Source of the DNA: Topomyia yanbarensis
Lineage: Eukaryota > Arthropoda > Insecta > Diptera > Culicidae
NCBI RefSeq assembly: GCF_030247195.1
Contig: NC_080671.1
Location: 95,987,870 to 96,051,869, forward strand
Direction of reading: 5' to 3'
DNA: 64,000 bases
The notes under the pieces are model-generated. The model did not search any database and was not told where the DNA came from. It saw only the letters and a list, made by a program, of their open reading frames with translations. Each line of letters opens with the position of its first letter. The first letter of the stretch is position 1. This document shows positions 35,869 through 47,013 of the stretch, one piece after another. The translations under genes and the position numbers were made by a program.

Positions 35869-36840
35869 CAGTGCCAGAACCTGTCGCGCAGACATATGTC
35901 ATAATACGTATAACGAGATCAATACAATCAGGCTTGGAAGTTAGCCGATCTGAGATACGTTTGATTTCGTGGCAGTGTTAATGAACGGGTGTCTTGACGA
36001 AATCATCTCACAATCGACCAAACGTCTCCATCAACTACATATTGTTAAAAGGAAACGCAGGGTGTTTGTAGTCCGCTTAGTTGGTCCAACCAATTTGCTA
36101 ATGAGTTTTTTTATTGTGCGTAAAAAGTGGAGCTAGTATATCGGCAAAATGATTGGAACGGTGTTTCTGGAGAGATTTCTTCACAGTGTTATGTCAGTTT
36201 GTCTGTGATCAGCATTGGTACACAGAAACGCGCAAAACTTGAGTGTGCTGTTGTTGTTGCTATCAAGAAGAGCAAATTTACAACTGGTATTGATTAGTTT
36301 GTCTTTTGGCACCATACGTAATTATTGGAATGAAAGTGGAACGATATGAAGAATCAACGCGTGATTCCGTAAAAAACGATTCTGCGTTGTCACTCACTGC
36401 ATCGTAATCCACTAATCCGGTCGAAACTTATTCTCAAAGTCCCTTAGCAATCAAATACTTTGCTCAATATCTGGTAGAAGTTTTCAACCTCAGAAAGCTT
36501 ATTGAAAAGTTGTCAAATTGAAATCGTTCACTCTTTCACCTTTCTTTTTTGAATATCAGGAGGGATATCCAACTGCTTCTAGACTCGGATGCAACTTTTC
36601 ACTTTGTTGCATAAACTCGTTACTGGAATCTAAACCCTCAACGCACACTTCAGAGTGAAAAAGACCCAATTTTAAACAAAGTTTTTATTTTCAGAATGAA
36701 AATTCACTCTTGACTAAAGCCATGGTTTAACTGTCTTCCGAATTTTGTTGAACAATGAAAATATAACTCCTAATACAAACGTTACATTTCTTCTCCATTT
36801 TCAGCTCAACTTGATACAAGGATTTCACAACTTTACTCTA
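35869..36840. other. Intergenic, no gene recognised
   Basis: No transposon ends, repeats or credible frames. The sequence is less repetitive than most of the window and leads into the GC-richer region at 36.9 kb, so it may be upstream sequence of a host gene. Confidence 0.35.
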
Positions 36841-37693
36841 TCAAGCACAAAAATCATCGGAGGAGTGATAGAAAGAAAAAAAAACCGAACCGGAAGCCAA
36901 AATGAATCGCTAATCGTTGTCTAATCAAGTCTGTCGTCGTAAAACGCTGGGACGTGCCACTCTTCACCTTCTGCTCCACTGAACAGCTGGAAAAAAAACT
37001 CGGAAGTGTCCCTTCAACTGACCACGTCTCACCGAAAAAAGTGCTCAATTCGCGTTAATAGAGTAAGACCGGAAAGGGAAGCCAGAAGTAGAGCGAACGT
37101 CTAATCCAGCTCTAGCGAGACCAGACGTGTGTCCAATCTTTCCTTTTACTACTACTTTCGATACGTTGAGACTGTGATACCATCAGTGTCTGTCTTGTAT
37201 CGACTTGACGCGGCGTGTCCTCTTACCGGGAAGTCCCGACAGTAGTGACCAGCGAAAATGCAAACAATGCCAAATTAATAGCCAAACACATTAACCATCG
37301 GGTCGACGACGACGGGACGGGAAGGTAGTGAGATGGTATACAACACCCCTTCGGCGGGGGGAAAATTTTCTCGGAAGATAGTGAAAGCGAATTAAGTGAC
37401 CGGCAACGAGTTTGATCGAGTGTAACTAATTGTGGTCAGATTTCGTAGAAGAGGGTGATGTGTCTGCCGTCGTCCGTCGATGGACAGTTGCTGGCAGTGG
37501 TGGTGCTTGTGAGTGCTTATCTTTGATATGAAAAATGTGAATAAATATGAGCACATTTTCGTGAAGCAGATCGATCTGTTCCGTGTGCGAGTGTTTGTGA
37601 ATAGGAAAAATCAATAAACGCAGATTCATATTGCGAATAGGTTTTTCGCGGCTTTTCAGAAGGAGCGAGGCTGTGTAGGCAAACGGAAGCACA
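36841..37693 (+). promoter_or_regulatory. Putative 5' leader/promoter region of a host gene
   Basis: GC-richer and non-repetitive compared with both sides. It contains complex sequence with several upstream stops and no long frame, ending in AGCACA directly before an ATG with a good fly-type context (CACAATGA). A TCAGT initiator-like word lies at 37184 (ACCATCAGTGTCTGTC). These traits fit an insect 5' untranslated region of several hundred bases, but there is no transcript evidence and the start site cannot be fixed by eye. Confidence 0.3.
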
Positions 37694-37723
37694 ATGACGG
37701 AGGCGGATAACTATGATGATGAG
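37694..37723 (+). CDS. Candidate first coding exon (10 codons) ending at a consensus splice donor
   Basis: The exon reads MTEADNYDDE and the last codon GAG is followed by GTATGTGG, a near-perfect donor (GAG|GTATGT). The ATG has A at -3 (CACAATGA). If translation ran on, it would go into a short AT-rich tail with no protein character (to 37909), as expected for an intron. The acidic start with several D/E residues is common among muscle and cytoskeletal proteins, but I do not recognise the gene. No downstream exon was identified in the remaining 26 kb, so the rest would lie beyond a long intron, a common arrangement in large mosquito genomes. A chance ATG-plus-donor cannot be excluded. Confidence 0.4.
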
Positions 37724-38335
37724 GTATGTGGTTTCCAAAGACTGATTAATTCTTGCTCTTCATATCTTTTTAATGGTGACAACATTTTTACTTTACAATA
37801 TATGCTGTATCTGTGTAAAGCTTTTAGGATGCAAATAAGGAATAGAAACTTCGTTCACTTCTCATTTTTTGTTGTCACACTGCCAGGAAAGTTTAAGCGG
37901 TTTACATAAATTAGGTTATCACTTCTCATCCTCCGATTTTTCTTGTATTACATTTATTCGATTGTATATTACAAGCCACTGAATTACACAACGCTCCAGT
38001 AAATTATTACGCTATTTCAATAGCGTCTACTTGACCAAACTATTTTCTCATCCCACAGGAGCTCCTCCTTTTCCACTTTATGCATTCTTTTCAAAGAAAA
38101 AACTTCCATTACAGTAATGATACCGTAAGCTGCGTATTTACTCGCGACTATTTATTCAATTTTCATCCCAGCTAAGCTAGTTATTCCCTTACGTTAATTC
38201 AATTTGTCGCATATTTTCTCCACAATCGACAGCACTGGATGGAATATGGGAGAGAAAAAACCGAACAGAACACAAAGTACCCAGCAGTTGGGGACACGCT
38301 CAGCTACTACCAACGAAGCGTGTCGGACGGTCGTC
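37724..38335. other. Non-coding, possibly intron or upstream sequence
   Basis: AT-rich sequence following the candidate donor. No element ends or credible frames were seen. Confidence 0.3.
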
Positions 38336-38412
38336 AGTCGTGTACGGTGCAGTTCCAAACGTTACTCTGTTCATTGGTGCTCGGTGCTATGAAAGTTTGA
38401 AGGACAAAAGTG
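38326..38412 (+). promoter_or_regulatory. Possible second start site and non-coding first exon
   Basis: GGTCGTCAGTCGTG places a good arthropod initiator (TCAGTC, A at 38336) in a GC-richer island, and about 70 bases downstream GGACAAAAGTGAGAATC offers a splice donor (A|GTGAGA near 38410). It lies 640 bases downstream of the candidate exon at 37694 on the same strand and could be an alternative promoter. No TATA box is seen, and a downstream promoter element is not convincing. Confidence 0.22.
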
Positions 38413-39228
38413 AGAATCTGTCTCTGGAGATTCTGTAGTGGTTCAATTGGTGCTTCTTTGCTGCGACAAATCTGCTTTCGAGTGAAAATATCCTTGCACC
38501 ATAATTTGAATGGATGCACTGCAGACAACGTTATGATAGGAGCGTATGATACATTGTTACGGGTAAAATCGAGACCATCTCTGCTTCAATGACCCCTTTC
38601 TAGAATTCAATTAGTTTTATAGTCTCACTATAGCATTACCAATGTTATACTTTGTCTTGTGATCGCTCGAGCAATGCAGTCACTCTGTTTTGATTGACTT
38701 TATTAAATTTATGACCGATTTTGTTTAATTGCTTGATTTGTTTGATTCCAAACAAAAATTGTCCACCAAAACGGATATTCATTAAATAAGGTTATTACGT
38801 ATTACGAATTGTACAATGTTCATTTTAAAATCAATTTTTCAGACCCCTACCCCAGGAGGAAGTTGAATGCTACGTTTTTTACAAGGGGGAGGTTAAAATT
38901 TTGTGACCAAATGCTACGAGGTGGTGAAAGGGGTCAAAAATCGCTGAACAAAAGCTACGTCATTTGTGTACGGCCCTTAACTAAAATTAATAAACATATA
39001 TTGGTCTGAACTCCTATTGTTCCTCCTCTCTTCTAACTTCCTTTCCTCTACTATGCTTTAAATCGAAACTCTTCCCATGCCTTTTCTCTTATTTCTACTG
39101 TACTTTTGTTAAATTTTACTACTCACTATCCCGCCACTTTCCTTTCGCCCCCGCTCCTGCACGGCGCGGTGCCAACTGCGGTGCGTCTCAGTATGCGTTG
39201 AACCCCGATGCTGCGATGCGGAGGGCAG
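38413..39228. repeat. Unassigned sequence with one decayed MITE end and a scrap related to the CR1 ORF1 region
   Basis: Near 38850-38980, AAGCTACGTCATTTGTGTAC followed by GGCCCTTA resembles the end family of the TAA-flanked MITE at 3508. At about 39165-39205 the words CCAACTGCGGTGCGTCTCAG and TATGCGTTG match 42115-42145 (CCAACTGCGTTGCGTCCCAG, TATGCGATC), so this is probably a duplicated piece of the retrotransposon ORF1 region. No gene. Confidence 0.4.
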
Positions 39229-39233
39229 TAACG

Positions 39234-40094
39234 CACAGTGGCACCTCTTCATACAAAGTTGTGACAAAATTATAAAAATTGGTTTATGTGGCTAAAACTT
39301 GGGGTTTTAACTAATTTTGGGTCGCTGAATCTATTTCTGCTATCAGTTTTGAAATTCCTTATTTCATTTTTTCGACTACTTTTATGTAAACCCATTTAAA
39401 GGCGTTGGTCGTTAAAGGGTTAATATACACCTTAATCATAGTAGCCAATCACATTGGATAGCAGAAATGGTTGACAAAACTAGTAAAAATCACTAATATT
39501 TCAGGAATATGAAGCTGTTTAGGCAACCATTTTGTAAGGAGATTTATTAGCTACAGGGCGTCTCCATGTGGGCATTTTCAAAAACATAGATATGCCAACT
39601 ACGGCGCAAAAATGCGCAAGATGAGGCCTATATATCTTGAAACTACAGTAAATTTTGAGTCAGTTTCATGATAAGTATGGGAGACCATCTCAAAAATTGG
39701 AAGATGTATAAATTACTGATATGACATAAAATTTTTCAATTGGGTTTTTTTGATGCAGAACAAACATTAATTAGTTTTGTACAAAAATCTCACAGCTATA
39801 GTTTAGCATATCCATTCTTCTTTTCAATAAACTTAAAATTGCTCCAATCGGCTGTGTAGTTCTTGAGATATCGTCGTTTAAAATTCGAAGGTACTACCAA
39901 TTCTAATGAATTGAATTGAACAGAAATTCCCGACATCACTTGCTTCAATGACATATTAAAAATTCATTTTTAATCCTATTATCGTAAAGATTTGGGATAC
40001 TTTTATTTAAACTGAGAGAAAAACAAAATAAATATTTACAAAAGAATTACAAGACATTGGTTTTTAGGCTTTTGTCACTCCTCGTGCCACTGTG
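39234..40094. mobile_element. CACAGTGGCAC-ended element, 861 bp (Transib-like)
   Basis: Ends CACAGTGGCAC at 39234 and its exact inverse GTGCCACTGTG ending at 40094. Flanks are TAACG (39229-39233) and GAACG (40095-40099), a 5-bp duplication with one mismatch. Its right flank is also the left flank of the next element. Non-coding. The short inverted ends, CAC start and 5-bp duplication match the element at 5828-8055, although the inner sequences differ. Confidence 0.5.
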
Positions 40095-40099
40095 GAACG

Positions 40100-41894
40100 C
40101 ACAGTGGGGCCGGGCCGGCCAAAACCTCCAAAATTTATTATCGATTTTCACCACTTTTATATTTTTTTCTAAATGTAAATTACCTAAAGCTGTATGCACC
40201 AAATTTTTGAGTCAATCGATTGAAAGATATAAGTGCTACATTTTTTGAACCGTACAAGGTCTTGAAAATCTGCAAGAATTTGAGTGACAAAAAGTTTTTG
40301 TACATTCTAATTCATCTCGCTCCAATAGGTACTACAACGTTAATTTAACAACATATATAGGCGTTTCTAATAGAAAATCATCTCAGGAATGCAATGGTGT
40401 ATTTTAATTTGTGAAATAATGAGTATTTGAAAAGTTACCAATAAAATCATTATAACTATGTTGTTTAACGCGGACTTATTTACATTCAGAGTGTCATCTC
40501 TTTATCGGTAAAACCGTGTTGAAGGATCTCATCTAGTACAACTGACGTAGAATTTTATCTAGTTTTCAAAAATCATAGTGCCATCTTGCGCCGTTTTGCG
40601 CCGAAGGTTAATATTTGGACATTTGTAAAATTAGTTTTTTAATGGAGACGCATGTTATTTTTTGATTTCATGAAGCTTTGCATTATTTTTTACCGGTGGA
40701 TTTCTTCTCTAAACACTGCTTGTAAATTCAGGGTTTGGGGCGATTTCCTTTGATACAAATATAAGTATGTCTTAACCGTCTTGCAACTATGACTCTTGTT
40801 TCTACATTTTCACAGTTATCGGCAGTATAGAAAAATTCAAATAAATACAAGTCAACGAGGCAAACTAACTGCAACTATTATTATATCTTTCCATGAATCC
40901 TATCTCTTTGGTAGGTATTAGTCGTTGGCTTTACTGGTGACCGATGTAAAGTAAACACGTGAGTTTGAGAAGTGTTCTTTTTTACCCGATTTTTAGTTAT
41001 TGGCCAGTAATGCAACATTTATTTTCAAGTGCAAACTCCCTATTGAAGCTATCACAACCAAATTCAAAATCTCCCTCAATAATTCACTTCCTAATTGGTG
41101 AGAGCTTCATGCAAAAACGCTCACGCCTCTATTTCAAAGCATACACATACAGTGAAAAGTATAGGCAGGAATATAGTAAAAATGCTCAGGATGCTTTCGT
41201 ACGCAAAACCAAGTCAGTACCCAGAAGGAGCGATATTTATATCATCATTGGAATTGAAAATCAATGGAAAAGTATTGAGCGGCTTTGCTGCAGTATGCAT
41301 CGTATGAGCAACTGTGAATAGAGCATAGTAGAGCATGAATTGAGATCTTCATCAAAATCAAATAAACCTGTCATGTTTTAATAGCATTGGCGATAACTAT
41401 AAATAAATAAACCAATACAAATTTAAGGCATTCTATCAAACACCTTAAGATGTGCTATCTTTTATAACTATTCTAAACGCATACGTTTATAAATAAGTAA
41501 AAAAGAGCTATGAAGGGATTATTTTTTCTACGATGGTATTCAGATTGGACTGAAGATCTACAAACAAATTTATAAAATTACATCATTTTTTATTCACCAG
41601 ATTTCGATAAATTGGAACCACCCTATCTAACTCGTTACTAAGGACTACCCAAGGAAATCAAAATGTTTCTGTTCACTTACGAAGTATCTGTTTTGAGAAG
41701 TTAATAAAATTCACTTTTGCGAAATAAAAAAAAAACTTTTAGAACCACCCTAGGATATCTAATTTTCATTTTAGCGTCCTAATTTAATCAAAATCGAGTT
41801 CAGTGCACCAAAATTACCCTTAGATGATATTTTCAGACATTTTAAACTACTTTTGAGGTTTTTTCCAGCTTTTGTATGGAGTGGATCCACTGTG
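40100..41894. mobile_element. CACAGTGG-ended element, 1,795 bp (Transib-like)
   Basis: Starts CACAGTGGGGCCGGGCCGG at 40100 and ends GGATCCACTGTG at 41894. The direct repeat GAACG stands on both sides (40095-40099, 41895-41899), a perfect 5-bp duplication. Inverted ends are short (CACAGTGG). Frames inside (40959-41321, plus, 120 codons) have no transposase motif and are not called. Non-autonomous; superfamily inferred from the end heptamer and duplication length. Confidence 0.5.
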
Positions 41895-41899
41895 GAACG

Positions 41900-43023
41900 G
41901 GACAGTAGTAGCTTACGGCGAGAGTTGGACGATGAACTAGAAGCGTGAATCGGTTCAACCGTTGTATCGTTACAATTTGTATAATACTTGCCGAGAAAGG
42001 CGGCTTGGAAGACCCCTTCTCCACCCACACATACAGGACCGGGACGACCGGGACTGCTGAACGCTGGCTGCAAGGGCTCGACTGTAGCGGGGGGATCGAG
42101 GGCTTCCATTGTACCAACTGCGTTGCGTCCCAGTATGCGATCAGCGTCGACACTCCTTCACAATGGCGGTGTAGCTTGGTATAGTAGCATTGCCAACCGT
42201 TGCGGAGTCCTCTGTAGAGTTGATGGGCCGGGCTGCATTAGCGGAATACATGCGGCTTTCGAGGGCGGAGGAAAATCAGTCGGTGGGCACCAAATGTTCT
42301 GGGTACGGCTATCCTCAAATTCCCTGAACAATATGCCTTGCGGCTATGTGTCAGGGTTAAGAGCTGCTTCACGGTACTTTGGGTGAACTCCAACTTTGAA
42401 GGATATGAAGTTCAGAGTACTGACGTCTATGCCTTTTTTAACAACCGGAATAACCTTTATTTTCTCGTTGCAGTTTAGTCCTTCTTTGGACATTTTTTCG
42501 ACAGTCTCCTTGCTAACGCTGGGATGAAAGCGGGAAAGATACATCCAGAGCAACGCAGTGGGAGAATGTTGCTATTATCGACTAGCTTTCGACCGCCGAC
42601 AAGAATACTGTTCGGATCAGGGCCATCCTCGCGACGACGTTTCTGATGTGGTCGAGAGGTACCGGAATTTGGCCGGACTGGAGTGGCTGTTGAAACCTTT
42701 CTGGCGAGGTGCAAAATTTGCTGGTTATTTTTTGATAACTCTGCCTTTAGTTCAGCACAGACGTCATCCGTTTTCCCAGAGATAGCAGCGATAACACATC
42801 CAAGCGAGGAAACGGTGTCGCGAAAGCGAGCAAACTTCATCAACTTGACACATTCATTGCACATTAAAAATAAATTTGGGTTTTCGGCAAGTTTTTTCAA
42901 GAACGGCTTGTTGAGTAGTTTCCCGCACTGCATATGCAACACATTTTTGCAAAATCCCATGCATTCGATAAAGTCATCGTCCGATTTGACGGTTTTCTCG
43001 CAGTGATCGCATGCACTTGTCAT
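41900..43023 (-). pseudogene. ORF1 of a CR1-clade retrotransposon (PHD finger plus C-terminal domain), frameshifted
   Basis: The first frame (43023-42475) begins MTSACDHCEKTVKSDD and has the C4HC3 spacing of a PHD finger: C5, C8, C21, C25, H30, C33, C55, C58. It is followed by a coiled-coil-like stretch (DDVCAELKAELSKNNQQILH) and a basic linker. A frameshift near 42540 leads to LWMYLSRFHPSVSKETVEKM and LNFISFKVGVHPKYREAALN, which resembles the conserved RRM-like C-terminal module of insect CR1 ORF1 proteins. The second frame runs into a stop where a tryptophan is usual and continues with PQGILFREFED. ORF1 of these LINEs is thought to bind nucleic acid during retrotransposition. The remnant is cut at 41900 by the CACAGTG-ended elements, and its 5' side is split by a hAT-type insertion at 43183. 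No reverse transcriptase from this copy is seen. Confidence 0.8.
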
Positions 43024-44545
43024 AATGCCGATTTTCTACCCGGTCTAGATCCGACTTTTCGTTTTCGTCTCACTGTGCGCCAAGTTGTAATGTGGAAAAT
43101 ACTTTCCTCTACCCGCGTGCAGGTGACGAAGTGAGCGCGTGATTTTTTGTGGGTAATTAAACACAGGCCCGGTGATGTAAACCAGGCCCGTAGCCAGGAT
43201 TTTGTTTCGGGAGGGGCTTAAAAATTATTGCATAAATGTTTTAATTCTGATGACTTGAGATAGTCACTGGAAACTGAACGTAATTATGAAAAGTTCTCAG
43301 TGGAAACAATTCCAAAACTAAGACAATAGACACTAAAAAACCCTAAAAATATGTTGTCTGTTACAAGAAAGGCTATAGTGCATCGACGAATTAAATTTGA
43401 TTATTATTATTTACAAGTTAGAAATTTTTCTAATTACAAAAATGAATATGACACATGGAAGAGAACACATCGCACTTACATCTAATTTGCCTAAGAGAGT
43501 TTCTTTTAGAGTTGTCTGTTTTTAAATTACAGCAAATTATCCGTTTCCTGTGTAACTTTTGCAAAACTTTTTGTCAATTCGTTAAACAAATATGTTGACG
43601 CTAATCTGCTCAGCAATTGATTTGTTTTGGAATAAAAATAATTAGCTCTTGATTTTTTCATCAAGATTGGAAGAGATGTATGACTTCTTGAAGTTGTAAT
43701 GTTTGTATGATTACAAGTTGTTTTACCACTATTTGGGAAAAGTTTCAATTAAAGTTGTTGTACCTAATGTATCAAAGCTGTACAGATAACGAAGACGAAA
43801 TGAGAAGATCAGAGCGCAATTCCAAAAGCACTCATGTTGAGTGTATAGAAAAGACAGAAGAGTGATCTTGAGTCGATTTCGATTGGTTGATTTTTTTCCT
43901 CTCTTTTCTCTCTTATTTAAGATTATATCTCTCATTTTATTCCATGATGAGGAAAAACAGAACGAAAAACTGTCACATACTGAAGACATGAAATCGAAAC
44001 ACTTATCCCATTTTATTGGCTTATAGATTCAATCAGTCCCAACATTTTAGTCGCTCTTCGTGATAGCCTATTGTTTTTCCACTTTTTGACCCGTCCACTT
44101 TTAAAATAATTTTCTTTTACACGTCTGTTGCAGATATCACGGATTAACGTATTAACAATTTATTAGTACGGAACGAATTCCTCGTAAAAATGAAATGAAG
44201 CGTCAATAAAAATGATATTGCGTTAAAATGACGCGATATAAAAACTGTCTTCTCGGCTGAATCGCTCTCAGACAAATTGAAATACTTTTTGAATAGAAAA
44301 GTACGGAGTACAGAGTGCCCAATATTCAATGACCTAATACAAAAATTCAAAATTGTGTGGAATTCAAAAACTTATCATTTAAAAATAACAAACGGGGTCG
44401 TGGGTCTTTTATATTTTTTCCTTGTTAACAATAAAAATAATATAACGAGCTTAAAGCATATCTCGCGCAAGCGCTTAGCCATTTCCTTTGGAAACCTGTT
44501 TACGAGGCGAAGAAATATTTTGTTCCTCACCAACTATGTCTTGGA

Positions 44546-44567
44546 GGGGGGGGGGGGGGGGGGGGGG
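44546..44567 (+). repeat. 22-base G homopolymer
   Basis: Uninterrupted run of G preceded by TTGGA and followed by TAAG. It could form a G-quadruplex, and its exact length is unreliable in most sequencing chemistries. Confidence 0.9.
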
Positions 44568-44781
44568 TAAGTTGTTCATTTCTATCTCGCTATTGTACAT
44601 TTCCATGTTATCATTGTAGTTGCTGCCTTTATGTTCGCGAATATCTGATTTTTTCTTGCTTCTCACCCTCAATAATTGATTTTCCGATTGGATTCCATTT
44701 CTCCCAAATGTGACATTAATCTGCAAGTAAACGGTATCCGATCTTGTAGGGAAACATTGATTTTCTCATCGTCCATATATA

Positions 44782-46435
44782 CAGGGTGTTTGGTTCATGG
44801 TTAAGAACCTCTCGAAAGATGATTGAAGGTCATATTTGGAGAAAAAAATCGTTCTACACACATCATCAAATCTCAACCGTTACTAAGTTATTGAACTTTG
44901 TTGTCTTCAAATAGCTCTAATTCATAACATATACTTTGTATTTCAAATCTTTTAGAACCATTGGATAGGTGAGAAAATTTCCCATCGAAAAATGTCCTCA
45001 ATTGTTTCAGCTAATGAGCTTAAATAACCTTTTCACAGTAATTTATTTAAAATTTAACAATTTTGATCGATTTTTCGTTCATTTCGCTAAAATCTTAATA
45101 GTTAACATCACCATTTTAATAATTCAAACTGTTAGACTTGAAGAGTTGCATAATTTGTTCTTTGACATGATACACTTATCTTGTCTTGTTTTCAAGTGTT
45201 TGGGTTATTGAACTTGGATATTTTTATCTCATATTCACTAATACATACATAAATTCATTTCTTTTTTTTCGAAAGCCAGGACCTTGCAGTTAAGTGAATT
45301 TAGTATTTTTTAGAAGTTAATGAGTTTAAAGTTAGTGTTATTATTAGCATTTTCCTTATTTTCTTAAAAAAGTAAATAATAAATATCACCATTATTGTCA
45401 TGGAATTAATGCATCTCAGCAAGTTCTACAATTCTTTCTTTGACTCCATTCAATTATCTCTGTTAGTTTCGAAGCAAAATCATTTTTATCTCCTCGTTTC
45501 ATATGCAAAAACAACGATTTCGAACCCACCCCAAGTAACAATTCAAGTTTTATAGTACGCTACAAGAGCAGTCTAAGCTTTATGAGTTGTTATAAAACTA
45601 CCTTAAAACCTAAAGTGTTACTAGGGCCTACATTTGTGATGAGGTCATGCTGTGTTAACTATTAAATTGCAGCGAAATGAAATGCGATAGGGATAAAGTG
45701 TCGAATAACAAGTTATAGAAAATGTTAAGGGGCACCAAATAAACAATAGTGACGATTAATTTAGTTGATTAATGACTAGAATAATTACAAAACTCAAAAA
45801 ACGGAAATTTTGTGTAATTTTACTAGTAAAAAGTCATTTAGTACACTTAACTAAAAGATATCTGTACATACATCGAAGGGAAATTTTCTCAGCTTTCCAA
45901 TGAAGCCCTGGTAATAGCGATATAAAGCATATTTTAAAGATTAGAGTCTTTTAAGAACTTGCAAGTCGATTACAGGAAAAGTTTAGAAGTGGAATTACAA
46001 GGAAACGAGAAGAGATTGGTATATCATGTTGAAGATCAAATTATGAATCGTCCTCAAACTCAACTTTTAAATAATAGATTGAAGCAATTTCAATCATATT
46101 TCATTATTTTGAGAAAATTAACAAAAACCTCATCAAAAACACTAACTTTTAACTACTATACAACTAAAGGAAATTAAAACTTATTTCCTGAAAGATATGA
46201 GAACACCATTCAATGAAAATTTTTTCACCTTTCCAATAGAACTAAAAGATTTAAAATACGAGGTATACTTTTCGCGTTATAGGTATTTTAAGATAAATAA
46301 GTTTTTTTACACAAAAAGTTCAAAAATACAGAGTTATACGGTTGAGATTTGACGGTATGTGTAGAACGCTTTTTTCTCCAAATATGACAGTAAATAACCC
46401 CTCGAGAGATTCTTAACCATGAACCAAACACCCTG
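44782..46435. mobile_element. 1.65-kb TA-flanked element, copy A (four-subunit structure)
   Basis: Ends CAGGGTGTTTGGTTCATGG (44782) and its inverse ending at 46435, bordered by TA (44780-44781, 46436-46437). The same element lies in the opposite orientation at 52836-54463. The interior is made of about four diverged units of roughly 400 bp: two direct in the left half, two inverted in the right half. Each contains a TTTAGAACCATTGGA-like start, a GAGAAAATTTTCC-like block and a later CATAATTTGTTCTTTGA-like block. Translated, the last block gives HNLFFDMIHLSCLVFK, YNSFFDSIQLSLLVSK and relatives, a curious but probably nucleotide-driven similarity. Copy A carries a further MITE at about 45529-45628 that is absent from copy B. 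No transposase seen. Confidence 0.7.
45529..45628. mobile_element. About 100-bp palindromic MITE nested in copy A
   Basis: CCCCAAGTAACAATTCAAG on the left and, reverse-complemented, GGCCCTAGTAACACTTTAGG on the right, with AGTTTTATA/TATAAAACT complementary words inside. Copy B has the uninterrupted sequence (CGAACCCACTACATTTG on the minus strand near 53640), so this is an insertion. The target duplication is not clear. Confidence 0.55.
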
Positions 46436-47013
46436 TAGAAGGATCCTTATTATAGCATTGTCACACACAACCGTGTGTTTTAAGTTGTTTGAAATGAATG
46501 CTTTCGTCTAGACTAATTTGTTGAGCGCTAAATGCCTGACATGGTAGAACTCGATGAAGGCGGTTTCCGAAAGTCTAACCTCCATTTACAACTTCAGAAA
46601 ATGTTCCACATTATGAATGCTCGGTCCTATGCGAATCATCAATAATTTTATAATCACCGTATTTGGCTGGAGCACCACTTCTTGCTTCTGCTACTCACTG
46701 ATCTCGACAGATTACTACAGCAAAAATTATAGTAACAATATCTTTTATTCTTCAAACCCACAATATAAAAGTTACTATTTTTGTCTTTCGCTTCGCACTG
46801 GCTCGAGCAAAACCATAAAGCACACTGAATTTCGTGACCATTGCCTGTGGTGGTTAGAAATAGCCTTCTCCAACTTTTTCTCAATAATCTGTTCAAACCA
46901 AATGAGCAACAAATTTTGTTAAAAGTCGTCGGTTTTTTAAATTCAATTTTGAAAAATTTCGGGAGGGGCTTTAGCCCCCTAGCCCCCCCTCTGGCTACGT
47001 GCCTGATGTAAAC

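Larger units (their letters stand above)
43183..47005. mobile_element. 3.8-kb hAT-type element with nested insert
   Basis: Ends CAGGCCCGTAGCCAG (43183) and, reverse-complemented from 47005, CAGGCACGTAGCCAG. The direct repeat ATGTAAAC is at 43175-43182 and 47006-47013. A GGGAGGGGCTT tract lies just inside each end. An 8-bp duplication and CAG ends indicate hAT. The 1,654-bp TA-flanked element at 44782-46435 lies inside, leaving about 2.17 kb of own sequence. No transposase motif is readable in the remaining frames (43527-43748 minus, 46617-46922 plus). The target is sequence just 5' of the CR1 ORF1 remnant. Confidence 0.75.

Noticed and set aside
40959..41321. 120-codon frame inside a CACAGTG-ended element as a possible transposase
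   Set aside because: No DDE or RAG1-core-like motif; the second frame over the same bases is equally open.
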